NCBI RefSeq assembly: GCF_009857885.1
Contig: NZ_WWER01000004.1
Coordinates: 248,001-312,000 of the forward strand
Reading direction: 5' to 3'
Length of the DNA stretch: 64,000 nt
From: Pusillimonas sp. TS35
GTDB lineage: Bacteria; Pseudomonadota; Gammaproteobacteria; Burkholderiales; Burkholderiaceae_B
The position numbers and the translations under genes were made by a program. The stretch's first letter is position 1, and each line of letters opens with the position of its first letter. The notes beneath the pieces are model-generated. The model had not been told where the DNA came from, did not search any database, and was given only the letters and a program-made list of their open reading frames with translations. Positions 57,426 through 64,000 of this stretch are shown piece by piece.

Positions 57426-58400
57426 ATGAATCTCCAGCAGTTCCGGTTCGTCCGTGAAACTATCCGGCGCAACTTCAACCTCACCGAGGCTGCGCGCGCG
57501 CTTTATACCTCTCAGCCAGGGGTTTCCAAAGCCATCATCGAATTCGAAGATGAGCTGGGCATCAAGATTTTCGAGCGCCACGGCAAGCGTATCAAAGGCC
57601 TTACCAAGCCCGGACACGCGGTCGCACAGGTTATCGACCGCATCATGCGTGAAGTCGACAATCTCAAAAAAGTCAGCGACGAGTTCGCAAGACGAGACGA
57701 AGGCGGCCTCGTGATCGGTTGCACACACGCCCAGGCGCGATACATCTTGCCCCGTGTCATCCCCGAGTTCCGCAAGCAGTTTCCCAAGGTGCGGGTATCG
57801 CTGGCCGAGGGCAACCCGCCTCACCTGGCAAAGATGGTGCTGCACGAGCAGGCTGATGTCGCCATCGCCACCGAAACCCTGGCCAATACGCCGGGCCTGG
57901 CCGCGCTCCCGGTCTATTCGTGGGAGCATGTCATTGTGGTGCGGCCCGATCATCCGCTGGCCGAGCTTACTTCCACGCAAGCCCGCAATGTGACGCTGGA
58001 TCAGATTGCCGCATACCCCATCGTCACGTACGACCACGCCTTTTCGGGCCGCAATGCCATTGACCAGGCCTTCGCCGCCCATGATATCGAGCCCGATATC
58101 GTGCTCGAGGCGATCGACGCCGACGTGATCAAGACCTACGTGGATGTGGGCCTGGGCATAGGCATTATCGCCGGCATGGCCTATGATCCGCGCCGCGACA
58201 AGGGCCTGATCGGCCTTCCGGCGGGGCACCTTTTCGGTACACACACCACCCGCGTCGCTGTCAAGGCAGGTGTGTTCCTGCGCGACTACGTCTATGTCCT
58301 GCTCGAGATGCTTGCTCCTGAACTTACCCGGGAGGTTGTGCAAGAGGCCATCGATTCAGCGCAACGGACGGAGCCGGTGCTGGCATTAGTTGCCAAATAA
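57426..58400 (+). CDS. cysB: CysB-type LysR regulator
   Basis: A 324-aa LysR-family protein with the HTH ARALYTSQPGVSKAIIEFEDELGIKIF at about residues 23-50 and a conserved hinge GKRIKGLT. The start MNLQQFRFVRE, GCTHAQARYILP and the effector-site phrase TYDHAFSGR identify the CysB/Cbl branch, which senses O- or N-acetylserine and sulfate and activates sulfur assimilation. No cys structural genes are in the window, so CysB and Cbl cannot be told apart by context. Confidence 0.85.
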   Translation: MNLQQFRFVRETIRRNFNLTEAARALYTSQPGVSKAIIEFEDELGIKIFERHGKRIKGLTKPGHAVAQVIDRIMREVDNLKKVSDEFARRDEGGLVIGCTHAQARYILPRVIPEFRKQFPKVRVSLAEGNPPHLAKMVLHEQADVAIATETLANTPGLAALPVYSWEHVIVVRPDHPLAELTSTQARNVTLDQIAAYPIVTYDHAFSGRNAIDQAFAAHDIEPDIVLEAIDADVIKTYVDVGLGIGIIAGMAYDPRRDKGLIGLPAGHLFGTHTTRVAVKAGVFLRDYVYVLLEMLAPELTREVVQEAIDSAQRTEPVLALVAK

Positions 58401-58434
58401 GGTTGCGCTGATAAATTTTTACATTGCGGTTCTG

Positions 58435-58463
58435 TTGACAATGGAAATAGGAATGATTATCGT
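58435..58463 (+). promoter_or_regulatory. Promoter with overlapping Fur-box-like site
   Basis: TTGACA at 58435-58440 and TATCGT at 58458-58463 are separated by 17 bp, fitting a sigma-70 promoter for the DUF2325 gene. The segment AATGATTATCGTT (58452-58464) differs by one base from the AATGATNATCATT core of Fur boxes and covers the -10 element. Iron repression is inferred. Confidence 0.6.
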
Positions 58464-58493
58464 TACCGAACTTTCCTATTCCGGAGCCTTCTC

Positions 58494-58889
58494 ATGTCTC
58501 AACTTGTCAGCGCAGTGGTTGTCGGGGCCGATCGGCTAGGCAATATCCCAGAGCTACTCAGGGTACACAACATTGCCATCCGTCATCACATCAGTGGCCG
58601 CGATCCTTCACACCAGAAAAAAACCCTTCAGCTCCCCTCGGGTACAGAGCTGCTCATCCTGCTTACAGATTTTCTCGGCCACAACGTCATGAAAACCTTT
58701 CGCGCAGCGGCGCAGCGTGCAGGCATACGGGTGCTGGCGTGCCGCCGCTCGGTTTGCAGCATGAAGCAGGCGCTCAACCAGTGCGGTTACTGTGAAAGCT
58801 GCCAAGTTTCGGTCAATGCGCAAGTGTCCCGTATTCAAGCACAATCCGAAGCGCGCAAGGGGCAGCCCCGCGTGCGGCTGCGCAACTAG
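58494..58889 (+). CDS. DUF2325 protein, probably iron-regulated
   Basis: A 131-aa protein of the DUF2325 family, recognised from VVVGADRLGNIPELL, ISGRDPSHQKK and the LLTDFLGHNVMKTFRAAAQ stretch. The C-terminal part has a cysteine cluster CRRSVCS and CGYCESC that could bind metal. GGAG lies 8 bases before ATG 58494. The function is unknown to me; a Fur-like site over its promoter points to iron homeostasis. The end of the coding region (QPRVRLRN) is echoed by an imperfect copy 61 bp downstream. Confidence 0.85.
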   Translation: MSQLVSAVVVGADRLGNIPELLRVHNIAIRHHISGRDPSHQKKTLQLPSGTELLILLTDFLGHNVMKTFRAAAQRAGIRVLACRRSVCSMKQALNQCGYCESCQVSVNAQVSRIQAQSEARKGQPRVRLRN

Positions 58890-58947
58890 ATTAAGCGCGC
58901 CAGGTTCCTGGCCGCCGACGCGGCAGCCTCGCGTACGGTTACGCAAC
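58861..58947. repeat. Imperfect 26-bp direct repeat at DUF2325 3' end
   Basis: Copies at 58861-58886 and 58922-58947 match at 22 of 26 positions, with all four differences being transitions. The first copy encodes the last codons of the DUF2325 gene. It may be a small duplication, or a dispersed element of which these are two copies. Confidence 0.6.
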
Positions 58948-58978
58948 GGCCACAACAAAAATAAAACAGATCGGCAAA

Positions 58979-59012
58979 GCAAAAGGCGCCATCATTTGAT
59001 GGCGCCTTTTGC
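58979..59012. terminator. Bidirectional terminator between DUF2325 and NlpC/P60 genes
   Basis: A perfect 16-bp stem, GCAAAAGGCGCCATCA and TGATGGCGCCTTTTGC, with A-runs on one side and T-runs on the other, lies between two convergent genes. It fits an intrinsic terminator working in both directions. Confidence 0.9.
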
Positions 59013-59037
59013 TGCGTTTTTGCTGCGTGTTGAAGGC

Positions 59038-59946
59038 TTAACGCATCACTACTTTGGCGGTGGATTTGGCGGGTGTCTTCTTTGCTGTCGTCTTGGTTGT
59101 GGCCTTCTTGGCGGGCGATGGAGCTGGCTTGGACGTGGAAACCGCCTTCGCCTTGACTGTCGTCTTGGTGCGTGTCGTGGCCTTCTTGGGAGCCTTGGCT
59201 GCCGGCTTGCTGCTTGCCTTGGCCGTCGTCGTCTTGACAATGTCAGTGCCAGCGTCGGTAGTGCTGGCAGTGTCGATGGCGGTGTCTACCGCCAAAGTAT
59301 TGGATGCCGCGGCCAAGCGGCGTGCGCCGTTATAGCGCTTTGCCCAATAGGTAATGTCCATGTTTTCGACGCGTACCACGGCGCCTGAACGAGGAGCATG
59401 CACGAACTTGCGATTGCCTAGGTAGATGCCTACGTGCGAAAACCGATGGCCGCGCGTATTGAAAAACACCAGGTCGCCTCGCTTGAGCTCATCGTGCTCG
59501 ACCGCCTTGCCGGCGTGAGCGAGATCCCTAGAGCGCCGGGGCAGTTTCAGGCCTAGTGATTGTTCTGCCGCGTAGACCACCAGGCCGCTGCAGTCGAAAC
59601 CCGATTCGGGTTCGTCGCCGCCAAAACGGTACTTGGTGCCTATAAGGCTGAGCGCAGTGGCGACCATGGTGGGGCTGGAGGCCTGGGCGTGCGAAATGGG
59701 GTAGTCGCTGCGCTCGCGCGTGGCCAGGTATGAGCCCAGCGGATCGGACTGCGTACGGGAGAGGTAACTATTGCGAAGCTGACGATTGATCGAGCTGGCG
59801 GCGGAGGCGTCGGCGTGCTGGGCGGAGTTGTTTGCGGCGCACCCGGCAAGCGCGACAGAAGAAACGACCACCAGGATTTTGGCAAAACGCCACAGATTCA
59901 ATGGGATATTTGACGGAGATAGGCGGCTGAGCTGTTGTGGCGGCAT
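59038..59946 (-). CDS. NlpC/P60 endopeptidase lipoprotein with Lys/Ala/Thr-rich tail
   Basis: A 302-aa protein. A hydrophobic leader ends in lipobox VALAGC at 31-36, so it is lipid-anchored. The NlpC/P60 domain covers about 90-212, with catalytic C119 in FDCSGL, H171 in FSHVGIYLG and the third polar residue H183. These enzymes cut peptidoglycan stems between D-Glu and diaminopimelate. Residues 238-302 form a basic low-complexity tail (KAPKKATTRTKTTVKAK) like histone H1-type tails, not part of the usual fold; it could bind the wall or anionic polymers. Confidence 0.88.
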   Translation of the reverse strand: MPPQQLSRLSPSNIPLNLWRFAKILVVVSSVALAGCAANNSAQHADASAASSINRQLRNSYLSRTQSDPLGSYLATRERSDYPISHAQASSPTMVATALSLIGTKYRFGGDEPESGFDCSGLVVYAAEQSLGLKLPRRSRDLAHAGKAVEHDELKRGDLVFFNTRGHRFSHVGIYLGNRKFVHAPRSGAVVRVENMDITYWAKRYNGARRLAAASNTLAVDTAIDTASTTDAGTDIVKTTTAKASSKPAAKAPKKATTRTKTTVKAKAVSTSKPAPSPAKKATTKTTAKKTPAKSTAKVVMR

Positions 59947-60317
59947 GGTCTTGACGTTTCAGCTTGCGTAAAGCTGCCCTGTGGAGATGCCCGAAGTTGC
60001 CGTCAATTGACGATAACAATGAGCCATCAATGTGCAAAACCGTGCTATCTGGTCGAGCTTTACGCAAATTAAAATTTCGGAATTGGGCAAGTTTAACGAA
60101 ACGTCATGGGGGGGTAAAGGCTTTTTCTGGTTTTTTACATTTATGTCAATCTATCCAAATGTGGGATACGCAGTTTCGGAAATAGGTATTTTCCGTTATG
60201 ACCCAGCGCTTTACGTGGCGCGCGCGCCGGGCTAGCCTTATAAACCCGCGGCCACTCCGGCCTGGTCTCTGAGCGTTGGCGGTACCGCCAGCATCGTAAC
60301 AACTGATAGGATTCTGA
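59947..60317. other. Intergenic stretch without recognised gene
   Basis: This 371-bp gap between the divergent NlpC/P60 and GlcG-like genes is more AT-rich than its surroundings in the middle. Short frames of 67-73 codons exist on the + strand, but I see no ribosome site or family resemblance. It presumably holds the two promoters, which I could not place with confidence. Confidence 0.5.
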
Positions 60318-60725
60318 ATGAATACCAAACCCGTCTTGACCCTTACCGAGGTAAAAGCCATTCTCAATGCCGCCGAGAAGCACGCGGCAGCCAACAACTG
60401 GGCGGTAACCATCAGTGTTGTGGACGACGGCGGCCATTTATTGGGCATGGCACGCCTGGATGGCGCGGCACCCATCTCCGCCCAGATTTCGCCAGCCAAG
60501 GCCCGTACGGCCGCTCTTGGCTGTCGTGAATCAAAGGGTTATGAAGACGTCATCAATCAAGGCCGCATTGCTTTTCTGTCCGCACCTGGCCTGGACGGTA
60601 TGCTTGAAGGCGGGGTGCCGGTAGTTGCGCAAGGGCGTGTTATTGGCGCTGTGGGCGTATCTGGCGTCAAATCATCTGAAGACGTCGAGATCGCCAAGGC
60701 GGGTATCGCCGCACTTGGCCTATAG
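60318..60725 (+). CDS. GlcG/HbpS-family heme-binding-like protein
   Basis: A 135-aa single-domain protein of the GlcG/HbpS (DUF336) family, recognised from LTLTEVKAILNAAEKHA, VVDDGGHLLGMARLDGA and the close IGAVGVSG. Members are linked to glycolate operons, heme sensing or corrinoid and diol utilisation; no specific role can be fixed. AGGA lies about 7 bases before the start. It is followed by the MFS gene after 20 bp, so the two may be co-transcribed. Confidence 0.85.
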   Translation: MNTKPVLTLTEVKAILNAAEKHAAANNWAVTISVVDDGGHLLGMARLDGAAPISAQISPAKARTAALGCRESKGYEDVINQGRIAFLSAPGLDGMLEGGVPVVAQGRVIGAVGVSGVKSSEDVEIAKAGIAALGL

Positions 60726-60745
60726 CGCGTCCGGTTGCCGCACCT

Positions 60746-62053
60746 ATGTTTCGTAATGCGCTGAATCCCGGCGTCACACGTCGGGAAGCCTGGAGTTGGG
60801 CGATGTACGACTTCGCCAACTCGGGCTATACCACCGTCGTCCTGACCGCTGTATTCAGCGCCTATTTTGTTGGCGTAGTGGCCGAAGGCAAAGACTGGGG
60901 TACGCTGGCGTTCACCGCTGCGCTATCGCTCTCCTACCTGGCGGTCATGCTTACCATGCCCACGCTTGGCGCCCGGGCAGACGCCCGCGCCGGAAAGCGT
61001 CGGCTTCTCTACACCAGCACGGTAGGCTGTGTTCTCGCGACAGCGCTGCTCGCATTTACCGGTCCCGGCAACATCATGTGGGGCTTAGTGGTTATCGGGC
61101 TGTCCAATTATTGCTATTGCGTCGGAGAATCCGTCGTCGCAGCCTTTCTACCCGAGATCGCGCGTCCAGAGGCGCTGGGGCGGGTGTCGGGATGGGGCTG
61201 GAGTTTCGGCTATTGCGGCGGCATGCTCTCGCTGGGGGTATCGTTGGCGTTGGTCCTGCACGCCAGCAATGCAGGTCAACACGCCAGCCAGTATGTGCCG
61301 CACGTTATGCTGCTTACCGCATCGATCTTCGCAGTGGCGGCGCTGCCATCTTTTTTCTTCTTGCGCGAGCGCACGCCAGCGAGCCAGCAGGCCACCGAGC
61401 CGCTGTTGCGCCGCCTCGCTGCCGCGTGGCGTGATACGTCGCGCAATTTTCGTGATTTTCGCCTGCTGTTGTGCTGCATCTCCTGTTATCAGGCAGGTAT
61501 TTCCGTTGTTATCACGCTTTCCTCCGTCTACGCCACGCAGGCCATGGGGTTTTCGATGGCCCAGACCATGACGCTGGTGTTCACGGTCAATATCGCCGCA
61601 GCCCTGGGTGCGTTTCTGTTTGGCTATCTGCAAGACAAGATTGGCCACAAGACTGCGCTCTCGCTCACGTTGCTGGGCTGGATGGTGATGATTGTGCTGG
61701 CCTACGCGGCAGTGCGCCCACCGCTGTTCTGGGCGGCTGCCACGGTGGCGGGCTTGTGCATGGGTACTAGCCAGAGCGCAGGTCGGGCGATGGTAGGCGC
61801 CATGGCACCGGCGGGGCGTCTGGCCGAGTTCTATTCGCTGTGGACATTCGCGGTCCAGTTGGCGGCAGTGGTTGGGCCGCTTTGCTATGGCTTGGTTACC
61901 TGGCTTAGCGGCGGCAATCATCGGGCGGCGCTGCTGTCTACGGGGCTTTTCTTTGTAGGCGGGCTGCTGCTGTTGTGGCGTGTGGATTTCGCCCGTGGCG
62001 TCCGTGTGCGTGATGCCGCCGTGCGAGCTACTATCAACTCATCAATGGTGTGA
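60746..62053 (+). CDS. MFS transporter, UMF1/Atg22-like
   Basis: A 435-aa membrane protein with about 11-12 hydrophobic segments. The opening AWSWAMYDFANSGYTTVVLT, AFLPEIARPEALGRVSGWGWSFGY and the later MFS loop FGYLQDKIGHKTAL are typical of the UMF1 family, whose eukaryotic members (Atg22) export amino acids from vacuoles. The bacterial substrate is unknown. It is probably in one unit with the GlcG-like gene. Confidence 0.88.
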   Translation: MFRNALNPGVTRREAWSWAMYDFANSGYTTVVLTAVFSAYFVGVVAEGKDWGTLAFTAALSLSYLAVMLTMPTLGARADARAGKRRLLYTSTVGCVLATALLAFTGPGNIMWGLVVIGLSNYCYCVGESVVAAFLPEIARPEALGRVSGWGWSFGYCGGMLSLGVSLALVLHASNAGQHASQYVPHVMLLTASIFAVAALPSFFFLRERTPASQQATEPLLRRLAAAWRDTSRNFRDFRLLLCCISCYQAGISVVITLSSVYATQAMGFSMAQTMTLVFTVNIAAALGAFLFGYLQDKIGHKTALSLTLLGWMVMIVLAYAAVRPPLFWAAATVAGLCMGTSQSAGRAMVGAMAPAGRLAEFYSLWTFAVQLAAVVGPLCYGLVTWLSGGNHRAALLSTGLFFVGGLLLLWRVDFARGVRVRDAAVRATINSSMV

Positions 62054-62209
62054 GCCCATATTGCGACGCACGGGGGAGTGTCGATCACCAGATACCGTTC
62101 CGCCTGCTGTCAGTCTGACGTAAGGGTCGCGCGCTAGGGTGGGTCATAGCACAGTGCCGTTCTGCAAAATTCGTGCCGAAAAAATTAATTCAATACAGGA
62201 GCCAATCAA

Positions 62210-64000
62210 ATGTCTACGGAAATTGAATCCGTCCTCACCGAAAACCGCGTGTTTCCGCCGTTCCCAAACCTGGTCAAAGACGCGGCCATTTCCGGCATGG
62301 ACAATTATCTGGCCATGTGCGCGTCTGCTCAAGCGGATCCCGAAGCTTTCTGGGGAAAGCTTGCGCGCGAAAATCTGGTCTGGACCAAGCCCTTCAGGCA
62401 GGTGATTGACAGTAGCAATGCTCCTTTCTATCGCTGGTTCGGTGATGGCGAGCTGAATGTTTCCGCGAATTGCCTGGACCGTCATCTGGGCACGCCGGTG
62501 GCCAATAAAACCGCGCTCATCTTCGAGGCTGACGACGGCCAGGTTACCACCATCACATACAAAGACTTGTACGCGCGTGTGTGCGAGTTCGCCAACGGCA
62601 TCAAGGCCTTGGGGTATAAAACAGGCGATCGCGCCATTATCTACATGCCGATGTCGATCGAGGTCGTTGTGGCCATGCAGGCCTGCGCGCGGCTGGGCAT
62701 CATCCATTCTGTGGTGTTCGGCGGGTTTTCGTCCAAAAGCCTGCACGAGCGCGCGGTGGACGTTGGCGCTTCGCTGGTTATTACGGCCGACGCGCAGCGC
62801 CGCGGTGGCAAGGAAATTCCGCTTAAGAGCGCGGTGGACGAAGCGCTCGCAATGGGCGGTTGTGAGGCGGTGCGCAACGTCATCGTCTATCGACGCACCG
62901 GCGGCAATGTCGCCTGGCATGAAGGGCGCGACCGTTGGATGCATGAGGTAAGCGCCGGCCAGCCGCCGGAGTGCCCCGCGGTGCCGCTCAATGCCGAGCA
63001 CCCGCTGTTCATTCTGTATACCTCGGGCTCCACGGGTAAGCCAAAAGGCGTGCAGCATGCGTCGGGTGGCTTTTTGTTGTGGGCGCTGCTCACCATGCAA
63101 TGGACGTTCGACGCCAAAGATAGCGATGTGTTCTGGTGCACGGCCGACGTGGGCTGGGTTACCGGCCACACCTATGTTACCTACGGCCCGCTGGCGGCAG
63201 GGCTCACGCAAGTCGTGTTTGAGGGCGTGCCCACCTATCCCGATGTGGGGCGGTTCTGGGAAATGATCGAGCGCCACAAGGTCACGGTGTTCTACACTGC
63301 GCCCACTGCTATACGCTCTCTTACCAAGGCCGCCGAGGCCTCGCCAGCGTACCACCCGCGCGAGTACAACCTCACTTCGCTGCGCATCATCGGATCGGTG
63401 GGCGAACCCATCAATCCCGAGGCATGGATGTGGTATTACACCAATGTCGGCAAAGAGCGCTGCCCGGTGCTGGACACGTGGTGGCAGACCGAAACAGGCG
63501 CCCACATGATTACCCCGCTGCCGGGTGTTACCCCGCTCAAGCCGGGGTCCTGCACCTTGCCATTGCCCGGCATCGAGGCGGCCGTTGTGGATGAGGCCGG
63601 CGAAGACGTCGAGCAGGGTAAAGGGGGCTTTCTGGTCATGAAGCAGCCCTGGCCGGGCATGATCCGCACTATTTGGGGAGACCCCGAGCGCTTCAAGAAA
63701 AGCTATTTTCCGCCCGAGCTCAAGGGCTACTATCTCGCAGGCGATGGGGCTCAGCGCGACAGCGATGGCTACTTCTGGATCATGGGCCGGATCGACGACG
63801 TGTTGAATGTCTCGGGCCACCGTCTGGGCACAATGGAAGTCGAGTCGGCGCTGGTAGCACACCAGTTGGTAGCCGAGGCCGCCGTGGTTGGCCGGCCTGA
63901 CGACACGACGGGCGAGGCGGTGGTAGCCTTTGTGGTGCTTACCTGCACACTACCCGAGGGCGATGAGGCAGCGCGGATCGCGGCCGAATTGCGTAACTGG
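62210..64000 (+). CDS. acs: Acetyl-CoA synthetase, 3' end outside window
   Basis: An AMP-forming acetate-CoA ligase. ATG 62210 has AGGAG ten bases upstream. The frame is open to the window end (597 residues seen of about 650). The N-terminal acetyl-CoA synthetase leader ([15 protein letters not shown]), the adenylate motif [20 protein letters not shown] and the hinge [13 protein letters not shown] are visible; the C-terminal catalytic lysine lies beyond the window. Acetate or propionate are likely substrates. It is preceded by a 156-bp gap after the MFS gene. Confidence 0.96.
   Translation, partial: MSTEIESVLTENRVFPPFPNLVKDAAISGMDNYLAMCASAQADPEAFWGKLARENLVWTKPFRQVIDSSNAPFYRWFGDGELNVSANCLDRHLGTPVANKTALIFEADDGQVTTITYKDLYARVCEFANGIKALGYKTGDRAIIYMPMSIEVVVAMQACARLGIIHSVVFGGFSSKSLHERAVDVGASLVITADAQRRGGKEIPLKSAVDEALAMGGCEAVRNVIVYRRTGGNVAWHEGRDRWMHEVSAGQPPECPAVPLNAEHPLFILYTSGSTGKPKGVQHASGGFLLWALLTMQWTFDAKDSDVFWCTADVGWVTGHTYVTYGPLAAGLTQVVFEGVPTYPDVGRFWEMIERHKVTVFYTAPTAIRSLTKAAEASPAYHPREYNLTSLRIIGSVGEPINPEAWMWYYTNVGKERCPVLDTWWQTETGAHMITPLPGVTPLKPGSCTLPLPGIEAAVVDEAGEDVEQGKGGFLVMKQPWPGMIRTIWGDPERFKKSYFPPELKGYYLAGDGAQRDSDGYFWIMGRIDDVLNVSGHRLGTMEVESALVAHQLVAEAAVVGRPDDTTGEAVVAFVVLTCTLPEGDEAARIAAELRNW

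Noticed and set aside
58792-59388. A 198-codon + strand frame, glycine- and leucine-rich near its end
   Set aside because: It is the antisense of the Lys/Ala/Thr-rich tail of the NlpC/P60 gene and crosses the bidirectional terminator.

Overview
The window looks like chromosome from a high-GC betaproteobacterium of the family Alcaligenaceae (Bordetella / Achromobacter / Pusillimonas-like). The main reasons are three tripartite-tricarboxylate 'Bug' receptors (window start, 21553, 28341), many GntR/FCD and LysR regulators beside small catabolic operons, and a cysS-alkA-accA-tilS-lysC block of the kind I recall from Bordetella relatives. The assignment is inference; no rRNA or other species marker is present.

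Layout. 1-13.3 kb is core housekeeping: a Bug receptor fragment, trmJ, suhB, a TerC/CBS membrane protein, uppP, lpxH, a cyclophilin with a coupled TPR protein, cysS, an AlkA-type glycosylase, accA, tilS and lysC. A tRNA-Ser(GCU) at 13.4 kb carries a decayed island: a frameshifted, truncated P4-type integrase, a headless phage-type ORF and a cut-off ISL3 transposase. 15.5-24.4 kb holds a ClC channel, a CitE-like lyase, a lytic transglycosylase lipoprotein, a NUDIX-type NAD regulator with nadC behind a likely operator, a Bug receptor, a hexapeptide (PaaY-like) protein and an FMN lactate-type dehydrogenase. An apparently intact IS200/IS605 element (tnpA + tnpB) sits at 24.55-26.35 kb. 26.4-29.3 kb is a GntR-controlled fumarylacetoacetase-fold hydrolase plus Bug receptor, with three TACCA-nn-TGGTA-like operators. 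A tRNA-Arg, a DNA glycosylase and a cold-shock gene follow.

31-40.7 kb is a catabolic locus: adenine/adenosine deaminase and a GntR regulator (ATGA overlap), divergent from a branched-chain-type ABC transporter whose LivM, LivG and LivF parts are fused in one 836-aa protein, then an SDR, a 3-hydroxyacyl-CoA-dehydrogenase-like enzyme and a beta-keto acid cleavage enzyme (BKACE). This suggests import of a hydroxy acid, oxidation to a beta-keto acid and cleavage with acetyl-CoA.

40.7-52.8 kb is a sugar-acid region. glk-pgl-zwf run leftwards. Divergent from them is a LacI regulator followed by a perfect TGAAACCGGTTTCA palindrome, the operator known for the 2-ketogluconate regulator PtxS, and then a polar-amino-acid-type ABC transporter, a PfkB kinase and a 2-hydroxyacid dehydrogenase. 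I read this as a 2-ketogluconate uptake and conversion operon in which an ABC importer replaces the usual MFS carrier. eda lies nearby in an operon with a polysaccharide deacetylase and a glycosyltransferase.

53-64 kb holds a LysR regulator, an orphan LivK-type binding protein with mmsA, an 18-copy 9-bp minisatellite, a CysB-like regulator, a DUF2325 gene behind a Fur-box-like promoter, an NlpC/P60 lipoprotein with a histone-like tail, a GlcG-like protein, an Atg22-type MFS protein and the 5' part of acs, cut by the window end.
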